64,000 nucleotides of DNA, taken from the NCBI RefSeq assembly GCF_016865485.1, contig NZ_AP024452.1, positions 558,001 through 622,000 of the forward strand. Reading direction: 5' to 3'. A program made the position numbers and the translations under genes. The notes beneath the pieces were generated by a model, which ran no database searches, was not told the DNA's origin, and worked only from the letters and a program-made list of their open reading frames with translations. This document shows, piece after piece, positions 7,322 through 15,196 of the stretch. The DNA comes from Luteitalea sp. TBR-22 (GTDB lineage Bacteria; Acidobacteriota; Vicinamibacteria; Vicinamibacterales; Vicinamibacteraceae). Position 1 is the first letter of the stretch, and each line of letters begins with the position of its first letter.

Positions 7322-8706
7322 GCGACGGCGATCGGTGGGTGCGGTCGCTCTATTGGCGCATCGCGCTCGCCTGTCTCGGCCTGCTCGCGGCGGGCCTCGC
7401 GGTGCAGATGGCCTTCGTGGTCGCGCAGTTGTCGCGTCCGGAAGGCCTGCACGCGCGCATCACGGCCCAGCAACTGGCCGAGACCATCGCCCGCGACCTC
7501 TCGGAGGCCCTGGAGGTGGACCCCGCCGCCGACGTGCCGCAGGTGCTGGCCCGCTATCTCGACACACCGCTGCCGGCGTTCTTCGTGACGCCGGGCGGGC
7601 GCGTCCGTGGCCCGGACGGCGTCACCGTTCCCGACGACGAGGCTGCCCTGGTCGCCTCGGCCGCCACCACTCCCGACGATGGCCGCCAGCGACCGGTGGG
7701 GATCGCGCGTGTCGAGGTCCTCGGTGAACTCGAGGGGCGTGTGGTGGTCCTGCCGCGTCGTCCAGGGCTGGCGGTGCTGCGCGACCTCGGCCCGATGGCG
7801 CTGGCAGGCGCGGCCATGACGGCCATCGGCGTCGCCGCGCTGCTGGCGTGGCTCGCCTTCGCACCGGCGCATCGCCGCCTGCAGGCGCTCGAGTCGGCGG
7901 CCGTCCGCCTCGGCCAGGGTGACCTGTCGGCGCGCGCCCCGGAGGAAGGCGCCGACGAGATCAGCCGCGTCGCCCGCGCCTTCAACCAGACCGCCGACGC
8001 GCTCGCGACGCAGATCCAGCGCGTCACGTCGGAGCAGGAAATCCGTCGGCAACTGCTGGCCGACGTCTCGCACGAGCTGCACACGCCGCTGACGACCATC
8101 CGCGGGTACGTGGAGACGTTGCAGATGCGCGACCTGCCGATCAGCGAGGACGACCGCGCACGCTATCTCGCCGTGGTGGACGACGAGGCGATCAGGCTGG
8201 AGCGACTCATCGGCGACCTGCTCGACCTGGCCAAGATGGAGGCGGGGGGCCTGGGCCTTCGCCCCGAGCGCGCGCCCCTGTCGTTCCTGTGGTCGCGCCT
8301 GCGTGACCGGCACGGGCCCTCGGCAACTGCCGTCGGCGTCACGCTGGCCTTCGAGCCCACGACCCTGGAAGTGACCGCCGACATCGGGCGACTGGAGCAG
8401 GCGTTGTCCAACCTCGTGGCCAATGCGCTGCGGTTCACGCCCGAGGGTGGCCAGGTGCACGTCACGGCGTCACTGGTGCCCGAGGGGCTGTGCCTCGAGG
8501 TGCGCGACACGGGCGTGGGGTTGCCCCCCGAGAGTCAGGCGCGCGTGTTCGACAGGTTCTTCAAGCAGGACGGCTCGCGCAGCCGTGGGGGCACCGGCCT
8601 CGGGCTGTCGATCGTCCGCGCGATCGCCGAGGCCCACGGCGGCACTGCCACCGTGTCGAGCACACCGGGGGAGGGCAGCACGTTCAGGGTCGTGCTTCCT
8701 CAGTAA
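7318..8706 (+). CDS. Membrane sensor histidine kinase (HAMP-HisKA-HATPase)
   Basis: 462 aa from the ATG that overlaps the regulator stop codon. Transmembrane helix 1 (about residues 9-35), an extracytoplasmic sensor region of about 115 residues with no recognised fold, helix 2 (about 155-180), then a HAMP linker. The HisKA domain has phospho-acceptor His252 in DVSHELHTPL. The HATPase domain has the N box (NLVANALRFTP), G1 (DTGVGLPP), F box (FDRFFKQD) and G2 (GGTGLGLSI). It is the cognate kinase of the preceding regulator by overlap. The neighbouring Spy-like periplasmic genes suggest that it senses envelope or metal stress, but the ligand is unknown. Confidence 0.93.
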   Translation: MSDGDRWVRSLYWRIALACLGLLAAGLAVQMAFVVAQLSRPEGLHARITAQQLAETIARDLSEALEVDPAADVPQVLARYLDTPLPAFFVTPGGRVRGPDGVTVPDDEAALVASAATTPDDGRQRPVGIARVEVLGELEGRVVVLPRRPGLAVLRDLGPMALAGAAMTAIGVAALLAWLAFAPAHRRLQALESAAVRLGQGDLSARAPEEGADEISRVARAFNQTADALATQIQRVTSEQEIRRQLLADVSHELHTPLTTIRGYVETLQMRDLPISEDDRARYLAVVDDEAIRLERLIGDLLDLAKMEAGGLGLRPERAPLSFLWSRLRDRHGPSATAVGVTLAFEPTTLEVTADIGRLEQALSNLVANALRFTPEGGQVHVTASLVPEGLCLEVRDTGVGLPPESQARVFDRFFKQDGSRSRGGTGLGLSIVRAIAEAHGGTATVSSTPGEGSTFRVVLPQ

Positions 8707-8760
8707 GAGCACGGGCGGCCTTCGGGCTTCGGCCGCCGGCCCTGGTAAGTTCCAGGTTCC

Positions 8761-8823
8761 AAGGCCCAAGGCCCAAGGCCCAAGGCCCAAGGCCCAGGGC
8801 CCAGGGCCCAAGGCCCAAGGCTC
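8761..8823. repeat. Heptanucleotide tandem array, AAGGCCC
   Basis: Nine consecutive 7-bp units (AAGGCCC, with AGGGCCC and AAGGCTC variants) lie between the histidine-kinase stop and the terminator of the convergent BON-domain gene. The preceding bases 8750-8760 are degenerate versions of the same words. Confidence 0.9.
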
Positions 8824-8825
8824 AA

Positions 8826-8858
8826 GAAAAAGCCCCACGGAGGAAGGAGTCCGTGGGG
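8826..8858 (-). terminator. Rho-independent terminator of the BON-domain gene
   Basis: On the minus strand a nine-base-pair stem CCCCACGGA/TCCGTGGGG with an eight-base loop is followed directly by CTTTTTC. It lies 65 bp past the stop codon of the BON-domain gene. This is the only hairpin-plus-U-tract terminator I recognised in the window. Confidence 0.8.
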
Positions 8859-8922
8859 CAACAGGAGGTCTTGCGGCTGTCTGTCCGGCGCGTCGCGGGG
8901 GCGCCGGTCCCCGTGGAACGAA

Positions 8923-9483
8923 TCAGTCGATCCGTTCGAGTTCGGCCTCCACCTCGGCGTCGGTCTTCAGGCGGTTCTCGACCGAGAACTCGCCGTAGCC
9001 GATGGCCAGCGACTGCGCGAGCATCCGCTCGACGTGGCTGTTCACCGTGCCCTCGAGCTTCACGCGCCCCTGCTCGACCACGATGTGGATCGGCGGGTTG
9101 GCCATCGACGCGTACTGCCAGAACGACGGGTTGCCGTAGATGGCGCGGGCGATCCGCAGCCGCAGCTCGTCGTCGAACCGCGACACCGGGAGCACCTGGA
9201 TCTGGTTGTCGATCTTGCGGACACCCTCGACGCGCGACACGCGGCGCGTCAGGTCCTGCACCTTGTAGGGCATGGTCACCTTGCCGGTGAGCGTCACCAC
9301 GCCGTCCTGCACCGAGGCGTTGACGCTGTCGAACACGGTGAAGTTGACGTACTGCTGCACCTGGCGAGCAACGCCCTGGAAGATCTGGAAGTCCTTGCGC
9401 TCGACCACGTCTTCGGCGCGCGCGCTGGCGGCGAGAGTGAGGGCGAGCAGGCCGGCGGTGAGAAGTCGAGTGACGGTCATCAT
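8923..9483 (-). CDS. Exported protein with two BON domains (OsmY-like)
   Basis: 186 aa. Signal peptide of about 23 residues (LLTAGLLALTLAASARA), then two BON modules. The first is around residues 35-100 (YVNFTVFDSVNASVQDGVVTLTGKV), the second around 105-175 (IHIVVEQGRVKLEGTVNSHVE). Both carry the alternating hydrophobic and glycine pattern of the family. BON proteins such as OsmY bind phospholipid surfaces and act in the periplasm under osmotic or envelope stress; here the location follows from the signal peptide. It starts MM, so the second ATG is equally possible. The gene is monocistronic, with its own terminator downstream and a 220-bp spacer to the divergent MFS gene. Confidence 0.88.
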   Translation of the reverse strand: MMTVTRLLTAGLLALTLAASARAEDVVERKDFQIFQGVARQVQQYVNFTVFDSVNASVQDGVVTLTGKVTMPYKVQDLTRRVSRVEGVRKIDNQIQVLPVSRFDDELRLRIARAIYGNPSFWQYASMANPPIHIVVEQGRVKLEGTVNSHVERMLAQSLAIGYGEFSVENRLKTDAEVEAELERID

Positions 9484-9665
9484 CTGTGGTCAACGCTCGT
9501 GGCGGCAGGCGATTCGATGCCACTGCCCCGGAGCGTCCTCCGTGCCCTCCTCTTGATCAAACCCCGTGCCACTCCCGTGAGGCGACGCAGCCGCGCTGAA
9601 AGTCGAGAAATGCTCGTGATGTCCCCTGTCGCCTGTGATCGGCAGGCGACTGGCCGCGGTCGGGA

Positions 9666-9692
9666 TGTCCCACGCGAGGGACAGGTGGGACA
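9666..9692. promoter_or_regulatory. Inverted repeat upstream of the MFS gene, candidate operator
   Basis: TGTCCCAC (9666-9673) and GTGGGACA (9685-9692) are perfect inverted copies separated by 11 bases, centred 25 bp upstream of the MFS start codon. A protein bound here would interfere with transcription or ribosome loading. A second perfect 8-bp inverted repeat, GTCGCCTG/CAGGCGAC, lies nearby at about 9628-9650. No regulator gene is adjacent. Confidence 0.4.
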
Positions 9693-9703
9693 ATGACCGC
9701 CCC

Positions 9704-10951
9704 ATGACCCCTGACGCGCGCTGGTTCGGCTGGTGGCAGGACGCCCCCGTGGCGGCCCGGCGCGCCCTCTGGGCGGCGGCGCTGGGCTGGATGCTCGATG
9801 CCTTCGACGTGATGCTCTACGCGCTCGTGCTCACCGCGGTCATGGCCGATCTCGGGCTCACCAAGGCGACGGCCGGGCTCATCGGGTCGGTGACGCTCGT
9901 GGCGGGGGCCGTCGGGGGCGTGGTCTTCGGCCTGGTGGCCGATCGCCACGGCCGTACCCGCGCGCTGATGGCCAGCATCGTCATGTACTCGGTGTTCACG
10001 GCGCTGTGTGGCGTGGCGCAGACGGCGACGCAGTTGGCCGCCTTCCGCATCGGCCTCGGCCTCGGCATGGGCGGCGAGTGGGCGAGCGGGGCGGCGCTGG
10101 TGGCCGAGAGCTGGCCCGACGAGCACCGCGGCAAGGCGCTCGGGCTCATGCAGAGCGCGTGGGCCGTCGGCTACGCGCTTGCCGCCGTCGTGACCAGCCT
10201 CGTGCTCCCGTGGTGGGGGTGGCGCGCCGTCTTCCTGGTGGGCGTGCTGCCGGCGCTCTTCACCGTCTGGATTCGGCGGGCCGTCCCGGAACCGGCGCTC
10301 TGGCGGGAGACCGCCGGGCACGCGTCACGCGCCGGCCTGGGCGGCGTCGTGGCCGACGGCCGCCTCGGCATCACCCTGGCGCTGGCGGCCATGAACGCGT
10401 GCTGCCTGTTTGCGTGGTGGGGCTTCAACTCCTGGATTCCGGCCTACCTGTCGTTGCCGCCCGCGCAGGGCGGCATCGGCCTCTCGGCGGGCACCATGGC
10501 CTGGCTGGTCGTCTTCATGCAGGTCGGAATGTGGTTCGGCTACGTGACCTTCGGCGCGGTCGCCGATCGTGCCGGGCGCAAGCGTACGTACGTGACGTAC
10601 TTGTTGATGGCCGCGCTGCTGCTCGGCCTCTACGCGCAGGTCCGCGTCCCGCTGGTGTTGTTGCTGCTGGGGCCGTTCGTCGCGTTCTTCGGCACCGGCT
10701 ACTTCACGGGGTTCGGCATCGTCACGGCCGAGTCGTATCCGACCGCCGTGCGCGCCACCGCACAGGGGCTCACCTACAACACCGGCCGGCTGGCCAGCGC
10801 GGCCGCGCCGTTCGTCGTCGGGTCGCTTGCCGATACGCGCGGCTTCGCCACGGCGTTCACCCTGGTCGCCATGGCGTTCGTGCTCGCCGCGGTGCTCTGG
10901 GTGTTCATCCCCGAGACGCGTGGCCGGTCGGTCAGAGCATCAGCAGCGTGA
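9704..10951 (+). CDS. Major facilitator superfamily transporter
   Basis: 415 aa with about 12 hydrophobic helices. Helix 1 contains DAFDVMLYALVL, the Asp-containing signature common in the aromatic acid/H+ symporter and related lactate/sialate branches. The loop 2-3 motif A is present as ADRHGRTRAL and its second-half relative as ADRAGRKRTY. It is therefore probably a proton-coupled organic-anion importer in the inner membrane; the substrate is not predictable. The ATG at 9704 was chosen because it precedes the amphipathic start of helix 1 and follows a perfect inverted repeat. The last 20 bp overlap tail-to-tail with the ZIP transporter gene. Confidence 0.9.
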   Translation: MTPDARWFGWWQDAPVAARRALWAAALGWMLDAFDVMLYALVLTAVMADLGLTKATAGLIGSVTLVAGAVGGVVFGLVADRHGRTRALMASIVMYSVFTALCGVAQTATQLAAFRIGLGLGMGGEWASGAALVAESWPDEHRGKALGLMQSAWAVGYALAAVVTSLVLPWWGWRAVFLVGVLPALFTVWIRRAVPEPALWRETAGHASRAGLGGVVADGRLGITLALAAMNACCLFAWWGFNSWIPAYLSLPPAQGGIGLSAGTMAWLVVFMQVGMWFGYVTFGAVADRAGRKRTYVTYLLMAALLLGLYAQVRVPLVLLLLGPFVAFFGTGYFTGFGIVTAESYPTAVRATAQGLTYNTGRLASAAAPFVVGSLADTRGFATAFTLVAMAFVLAAVLWVFIPETRGRSVRASAA

Positions 10952-11672
10952 AGAGCCCGGCGCTGATGAGGAGCACCTGCGCGACCGGGTTCACTTCCAT
11001 GTGGCCCTGGTGCAGGCTCGGGATCAGGTCCGACATCGCCACGTAGAGGAAACTGCCCGACGCGAAGGCGATCACGTACGGCAGCACGGTGGGCAACTGG
11101 TTCAGCGCCAGGTACACGAACACCGCGCCGACCAGCCCGCCCAGTCCCGACAACAGGTTCAGCCCCAGCGCTTGCACGCGGCCGTACCCGGCCTTGAGCA
11201 GGATTGCGGCGTCGCCGAGTTCCTGCGGGATCTCGTGCGCCGCCGCCGCGAGCGCCGTCGTCACGCCCAGCCACGGCGAGGTGAGCGTCGCGGCGGCGAT
11301 GATCGCGCCGTCGATGAACGTGTGGAACGCGTCGCCGATGATGACCAGGCTGGCGGCGGTGCTGTGCACTTCGCACTCGTGCGTGTCGTGGCAGTGACGC
11401 CAGAGCACCAGCTTCTCGAGGATGAAGAAGGTGAGGATGCCGAACAGGAGCGCGCCGAGCGCGCGCTCGGGCGGCAGTGTCTCGAGGGCGCCCGGCAGCA
11501 GGTGCAGCAGCGAGACGCCGAGCAGCGACCCGACGGCATACGAGACCAGCCAGGACACCAGCCGCTCACGTGCCTCGTCGCCGAACAGGTAGATCGCCGA
11601 GGCGACCAGCACGCCGGCGAAGCTGCCGGCGAGGCTGAGCGCCATGGCGAGAACGAAGGGGGAGACGGACAC
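10932..11672 (-). CDS. ZIP-family divalent metal transporter
   Basis: 246 aa from a GTG codon, eight predicted helices. Helix 4 has the metal-site motif HTFIDGAIIAAA and helix 5 has HEIPQELGD, matching the bimetal centre of ZIP proteins. The loop between helices 3 and 4 is rich in His and Cys (RHCHDTHECEVH) and is a likely metal-binding segment. Family function is import of Zn2+ or another divalent metal into the cytoplasm. The gene is convergent with the MFS gene and overlaps its end by 20 bp. No Zur-like site was recognised upstream. Confidence 0.92.
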   Translation of the reverse strand: MSVSPFVLAMALSLAGSFAGVLVASAIYLFGDEARERLVSWLVSYAVGSLLGVSLLHLLPGALETLPPERALGALLFGILTFFILEKLVLWRHCHDTHECEVHSTAASLVIIGDAFHTFIDGAIIAAATLTSPWLGVTTALAAAAHEIPQELGDAAILLKAGYGRVQALGLNLLSGLGGLVGAVFVYLALNQLPTVLPYVIAFASGSFLYVAMSDLIPSLHQGHMEVNPVAQVLLISAGLFTLLML

Positions 11673-11870
11673 GCGCCCCGATCATAAGGGCACCGTGCCC
11701 GCCACCAGCGCCTTCAGGGCTCCCGGCCCATCGGGACACTGGTGGCGGCCTGCCCCCGCGCGCTTCCCGGCGGCGACGGGGGAAGGGCTGTGAAACGCCG
11801 ATGCCGAAGCCGAACGAACTCCGCTTCGGCGAAGAACTGTCCGGCAGCGCGTACCAGGGCGCGCTGCCCA

Positions 11871-11940
11871 TTACCCGCTACCCGCTGCCCGCTGCCCGCT
11901 GCCCGGCGCGCGCTGCCCGGTGCCCGGTACCCGGTACTAC
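11871..11940. repeat. Heptanucleotide tandem array, CTGCCCG
   Basis: Ten units in exact 7-bp phase (TTACCCG, CTACCCG, CTGCCCG three times, GCGCGCG, CTGCCCG, GTGCCCG, GTACCCG, GTACTAC). The last unit contains the TAG stop codon (minus strand) of the VWFA gene. The remaining spacer 11673-11870, between the VWFA stop and the divergently read ZIP start, shows no gene. Confidence 0.92.
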
Positions 11941-12962
11941 TGCGCCAGATACCCCCGCCGGGCACGGACCTGGTGGCGGCCGCCGGTCACGTCGACGCGG
12001 ATGGCGTGCCAACGACCGTCGCGGGCCCGCGGGGGCACGTACCCGATCGAGTACTGGCGCGAGAGCTCGTCGGCGATGCTCGCGGTGGTCGGGTCGAGGT
12101 CGTTCGCGTAGCGGATCACCTCGGTGCGGCCGCCGCTGTCGTCGGTGATCGCCCGCAGCACGTTCACGTTCACCGCGTCGTCGTTGCCGGTGCGACCGCG
12201 GCTGCCGGTGCGCGGCTGCCGACCGCCCCCCCAGGTGCCGCCGGGGAACGGGAAGGGGAAGGGCAGCTGCACGCGCGCCGGTCCCTGCCAGGTGCCACCC
12301 GACGAGTAGCCGCTCGGCGTGCCGCCGCCATCGATGCCGATTGCGTAGACGAGCACTTCCGTTTCGCGGATCAGCCGCTGCAGCGCCACCGGATCCGTGC
12401 TGCTGTCGGTGTCGTTGCCGTCGGAAATCACGACCACCGCCTTCTTCTTGTGACGTCCGCCCTGCGCCATGGGCACGGCCTCGGCCACCGCGTCATAGAG
12501 GGCGGTGCCGCCGCGCGGGCGAATCTGCTGCAGGCCCGCCGACAACTGGCGGCGGTCGGTGGTCCAGTCGCTCACCAGGTCGGTGCGGTCCGAGAAGCTC
12601 AGGAGGAACAGCTCGTCCTCCGGCGCGAGCAGGTCGTACATGAACCGATCCAGCGCCGCCTGCGCGGCCCGGAACTTCTCGCCCGACATGCTGCCGCTCA
12701 CGTCGAGCACGATGCCGAGGCTCACCGGGACGCGCTCGCTGCTGAAGTGCGAGATCTGCTGGCGCTCGCCGTCCTCGTACACCACGAAGTCCTCCTTGCG
12801 GAGGTTGGACACGAACCGCCCCGACGCGTCGGTGACCGTCGCGGTGACGTTGATCAGCTCCGTCGTGCTGCGGAACTTGAAGCCGTCCTGCGCTGCGAGC
12901 GGCACGACCGAAGCCGCCGCGACCAGGGGGAGAACGAGCGAGCGACGAAGGGTGGTGATCAT
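11937..12962 (-). CDS. VWFA-related secreted protein of the acidobacterial type
   Basis: 341 aa with signal peptide (SLVLPLVAAASVVPLAAQ). An N-terminal beta-rich segment (residues about 25-75) contains VNVTATVTD-like and EDFVVYEDGERQQI motifs characteristic of this family. A von Willebrand factor A domain (about 80-290) follows, with a complete MIDAS site: DVSGSMSG, Thr in GGTALYDAV and Asp in VVVISDGNDTD. The C-terminal 60 residues include a Gly/Pro-rich disordered segment. Such proteins are abundant in Acidobacteriota; adhesion or protein-protein interaction in the envelope is inferred. It is the last gene of an apparent operon with the HTH-TonB protein and a membrane protein. Its stop codon lies inside a heptanucleotide array. 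Confidence 0.88.
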   Translation of the reverse strand: MITTLRRSLVLPLVAAASVVPLAAQDGFKFRSTTELINVTATVTDASGRFVSNLRKEDFVVYEDGERQQISHFSSERVPVSLGIVLDVSGSMSGEKFRAAQAALDRFMYDLLAPEDELFLLSFSDRTDLVSDWTTDRRQLSAGLQQIRPRGGTALYDAVAEAVPMAQGGRHKKKAVVVISDGNDTDSSTDPVALQRLIRETEVLVYAIGIDGGGTPSGYSSGGTWQGPARVQLPFPFPFPGGTWGGGRQPRTGSRGRTGNDDAVNVNVLRAITDDSGGRTEVIRYANDLDPTTASIADELSRQYSIGYVPPRARDGRWHAIRVDVTGGRHQVRARRGYLAQ

Positions 12963-12966
12963 GGGT

Positions 12967-13071
12967 GAACGCCTGACGCTTGACGCTTAACGCCTGATGT
13001 CGAATGACCCGACGCTTGACGGTTGTGACCGATACGAAGGCCGAAGGCCGCCTGCCGAAGGCCGCCGGTTC
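12967..13071. repeat. Heptad tract joining two word families in phase (TGACGCT then AAGGCCG)
   Basis: Fifteen consecutive 7-bp units fill nearly the whole spacer between two co-directional genes. The tract begins with GAACGCC, TGACGCT, TGACGCT and TAACGCC, decays in the middle, and continues as AAGGCCG, AAGGCCG, CCTGCCG and AAGGCCG without losing phase. It abuts the VWFA start codon and reaches the stop codon of the upstream gene. No Shine-Dalgarno is visible for the VWFA gene in it. Confidence 0.85.
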
Positions 13072-13955
13072 TACCGCTTGTCCACGTGCGGCACCAGCGC
13101 GCCGTCGGGGCCGCGGAACGTGACGCGGTAGCGGCGTCCGTCCTTGTGCACGGGGAGCTCGACCGCGAAGCTCGCTGCCTCGCCCGGCCGCAAGCGGGCG
13201 GCATCGACGGGCGTCCGTGCGCTGCCGAGGAAGCCGCCGGCCTGGTCGAGCAGCATCACGCTGGCAACCAGGCTGGTGCGCGCCGAGCCGGCCACGGGGT
13301 TCTTGACGCGGCCACGCACCAGCAGCGTGTTGCCGTTCCGCTCGTGACCCAGTGCCTCCAGTTCGAGCGGAATGCCGGTCGTGGCCAGTGCCTGGGTCGG
13401 GGCGGTCGTGGAGGTTGCCGCCGGCGTCGCCGGGCGACCGAACAGCAGATAGGCGGCGGCGATCAGGCTCACCAGCACCAGGCCACCGAGCGCGATGAAC
13501 TTGCGCAGGTCGGTGCCGGTCGCCGTGTCCGGCCCCTCGCCGAAAAGTCCGCCGGTGCGCGCCGCAGGACCGTCGGACGGCGTTGGCGACGAGGTCGTCG
13601 CCCACTGGTGCGCCAGCGCATCGTGCAACGGCGCGTCGATCGTCGGCGCGTCGTCGTCGACGGCCTCGCTCCTGAACGCCCGCAGCTGCTGCGTGTCCGA
13701 CTCGAGATAGACCACGTCGGGAGTGCGCGGTCCCACCACCTGCGGCGCGGCCGCCGCCGGCGCGGCGGCCCGGGCGGCAAAGCCCACGGGCGTCGCGCGT
13801 GGCAGGCCGGCGGCGTACGCAGAGTCACCGTCGAGCGCGGCGGTCAGCACCGCGACGCGCGCGTCGGACCGACGCTGTTCTTCACGCAGCAGGCGGTATG
13901 CGAACCAGCCGAGGCTGGCGGCCATCACGAGGGCGGCAATGGTGACGATGAACAT
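13071..13955 (-). CDS. Membrane protein with extracytoplasmic beta domain, unknown function
   Basis: 294 aa. Helix at the N-terminus (IVTIAALVMAASLGWFAYRLL), a low-complexity Ala-rich cytoplasmic or linker region to about residue 145, a second helix (FIALGGLVLVSLIAAAYLLFG, about 150-171), a Thr/Ala linker, and a C-terminal domain of about 100 residues. The C-terminal pattern (LVRGRVKNP, SVMLLDQAGGFLGSART, LRPGEAASFAVELP) resembles FxLYD/DUF3426-type beta-sandwich domains. It starts nine bases after the HTH-TonB gene with a GAGGAA ribosome-binding site, so the two are likely co-translated. The function is unknown; the context suggests an envelope complex with TonB. Confidence 0.75.
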   Translation of the reverse strand: MFIVTIAALVMAASLGWFAYRLLREEQRRSDARVAVLTAALDGDSAYAAGLPRATPVGFAARAAAPAAAAPQVVGPRTPDVVYLESDTQQLRAFRSEAVDDDAPTIDAPLHDALAHQWATTSSPTPSDGPAARTGGLFGEGPDTATGTDLRKFIALGGLVLVSLIAAAYLLFGRPATPAATSTTAPTQALATTGIPLELEALGHERNGNTLLVRGRVKNPVAGSARTSLVASVMLLDQAGGFLGSARTPVDAARLRPGEAASFAVELPVHKDGRRYRVTFRGPDGALVPHVDKR

Positions 13956-13964
13956 GGGAGTTCC

Positions 13965-15041
13965 TCAGCGCAACCTGAATTCGACGGCGACTTCGACGAT
14001 GACGTCGACGGGGCGACCCTTGCGCGTCGCGGCCGCGAACGACCAGCGACGCACGGCCTGGATGGCCTGCTGGTCGAGGCCGGCACCCAGTCCGCGCAGC
14101 ACGCGCACGTCGCCCACGCGTCCGTCGCGCCGCACCACGATTTCGAGCACCACCTCGCCCTCCACCCCGCGGCGCCGCGCGTCCTCGGTGTAGTCGGGCT
14201 TCACTTCGTTCAGCAGGCGCGGCGGCTGGATGCCGCTGCCGGGGCGGAACGGGCCACCGCCCTCGCCGCCCCCTTCGCCCTCGCCGACACCGGAGCCCTG
14301 CCCCTCGCCGAGGCCGGTTCCCGAGCCGGTGCCCGCACCGCCTCCGTCACCCGATCCACGGCTGGGTGGGGCTGGCGGGCGCTGCTCGAGCACGCCGGCC
14401 TGCGTGTCGGCATCGTGGCTGCGGGCAGCCACCGGCGCCTCGACCGGCGGGAGCGGCTCGGGGGCCTTCGGCGTGGGAGGCGGCTCCTCGATGGTCGGGG
14501 CCGGCTTCTCCACGACGGGCTTGCGTTCGGGGAGCGGGCTCTTCAGCGGCGACGTGCCTTCACGCCGTGCCTGCGGCGCCGGCGTCTTCATGCGCAGCCC
14601 GCCGCCGCCACCGCCGCCGCCGGGACCCGGCAAATTCAGGTAGACCAGGCGCATCTTCTCGGCGGGGCGCTCGATGGCCTGCGCCGACGTCGAGCCGAGC
14701 GGCACCAGCGTGGCCAGCAGGAGGCCGCCGATCATCGCGCCGTGCACGGCCGCCGAGGCGGCGGCCGGCAGGCCCGGCGAGCGCCTGGAGCCGTTGGCGC
14801 GGGAGAACAACGATCCGGGCGTGGCGGTGACCGCGGCCGCGTTGGCCAGCGGGAACGGCAGGCCGGCGCGCAGTCGACGGGCGGCATCCACGGCGTCGTC
14901 CGGTGCGACGAACTCCCCGTCGATGCTGCGCAACGTCCCGGCCGCGATCAGGTCGGCGACCAGCTTGGGACGTACTCCGGCAGCCCTGGCGATCTCGCGG
15001 GCGGTGAAGACGTCGGGCAGCGTGAGAGGTGTGTGTGGCAT
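13965..15041 (-). CDS. TonB-family protein with N-terminal MerR/excisionase-like HTH domain
   Basis: 358 aa. Residues about 10-55 form a helix-turn-helix of the MerR/excisionase type (FTAREIARAAGVRPKLVAD then IAAGTLRSIDGEFV). A membrane anchor follows (about 90-118, HGAMIGGLLLATLVPLG), then a long Pro-, Glu- and Gly-rich periplasmic spacer including runs of eight glycines. A C-terminal TonB domain ends the protein (about 275-358: KPDYTEDARRRGVEGEVVL, AVRRWSFAAAT). Standard TonB proteins transduce proton-motive force to outer-membrane receptors and have only a short cytoplasmic N-terminus. Here a DNA-binding-like domain would lie in the cytoplasm, suggesting a membrane-bound regulator or a protein-protein module. 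It is the first gene of a three-gene operon with the downstream membrane and VWFA proteins. Confidence 0.85.
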   Translation of the reverse strand: MPHTPLTLPDVFTAREIARAAGVRPKLVADLIAAGTLRSIDGEFVAPDDAVDAARRLRAGLPFPLANAAAVTATPGSLFSRANGSRRSPGLPAAASAAVHGAMIGGLLLATLVPLGSTSAQAIERPAEKMRLVYLNLPGPGGGGGGGGLRMKTPAPQARREGTSPLKSPLPERKPVVEKPAPTIEEPPPTPKAPEPLPPVEAPVAARSHDADTQAGVLEQRPPAPPSRGSGDGGGAGTGSGTGLGEGQGSGVGEGEGGGEGGGPFRPGSGIQPPRLLNEVKPDYTEDARRRGVEGEVVLEIVVRRDGRVGDVRVLRGLGAGLDQQAIQAVRRWSFAAATRKGRPVDVIVEVAVEFRLR

Positions 15042-15196
15042 CCGTCCCCCCGCGGGGTGTATGAACGCCGACTCTCAGCGCAACAACCGTGCCCGATGCC
15101 CACCGGGGCGAAATCTGGCGATCTTTCGCGGGAAACGCGCCAGCGGGCTTGCCGGGCGCGACGGGCAGGACAGGCGTGTCCTGCCGTGGGGACACT

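Noticed and set aside
8761-8823. Possible CRISPR array
   Set aside because: Units are 7 bp without unique spacers and there are no cas genes.
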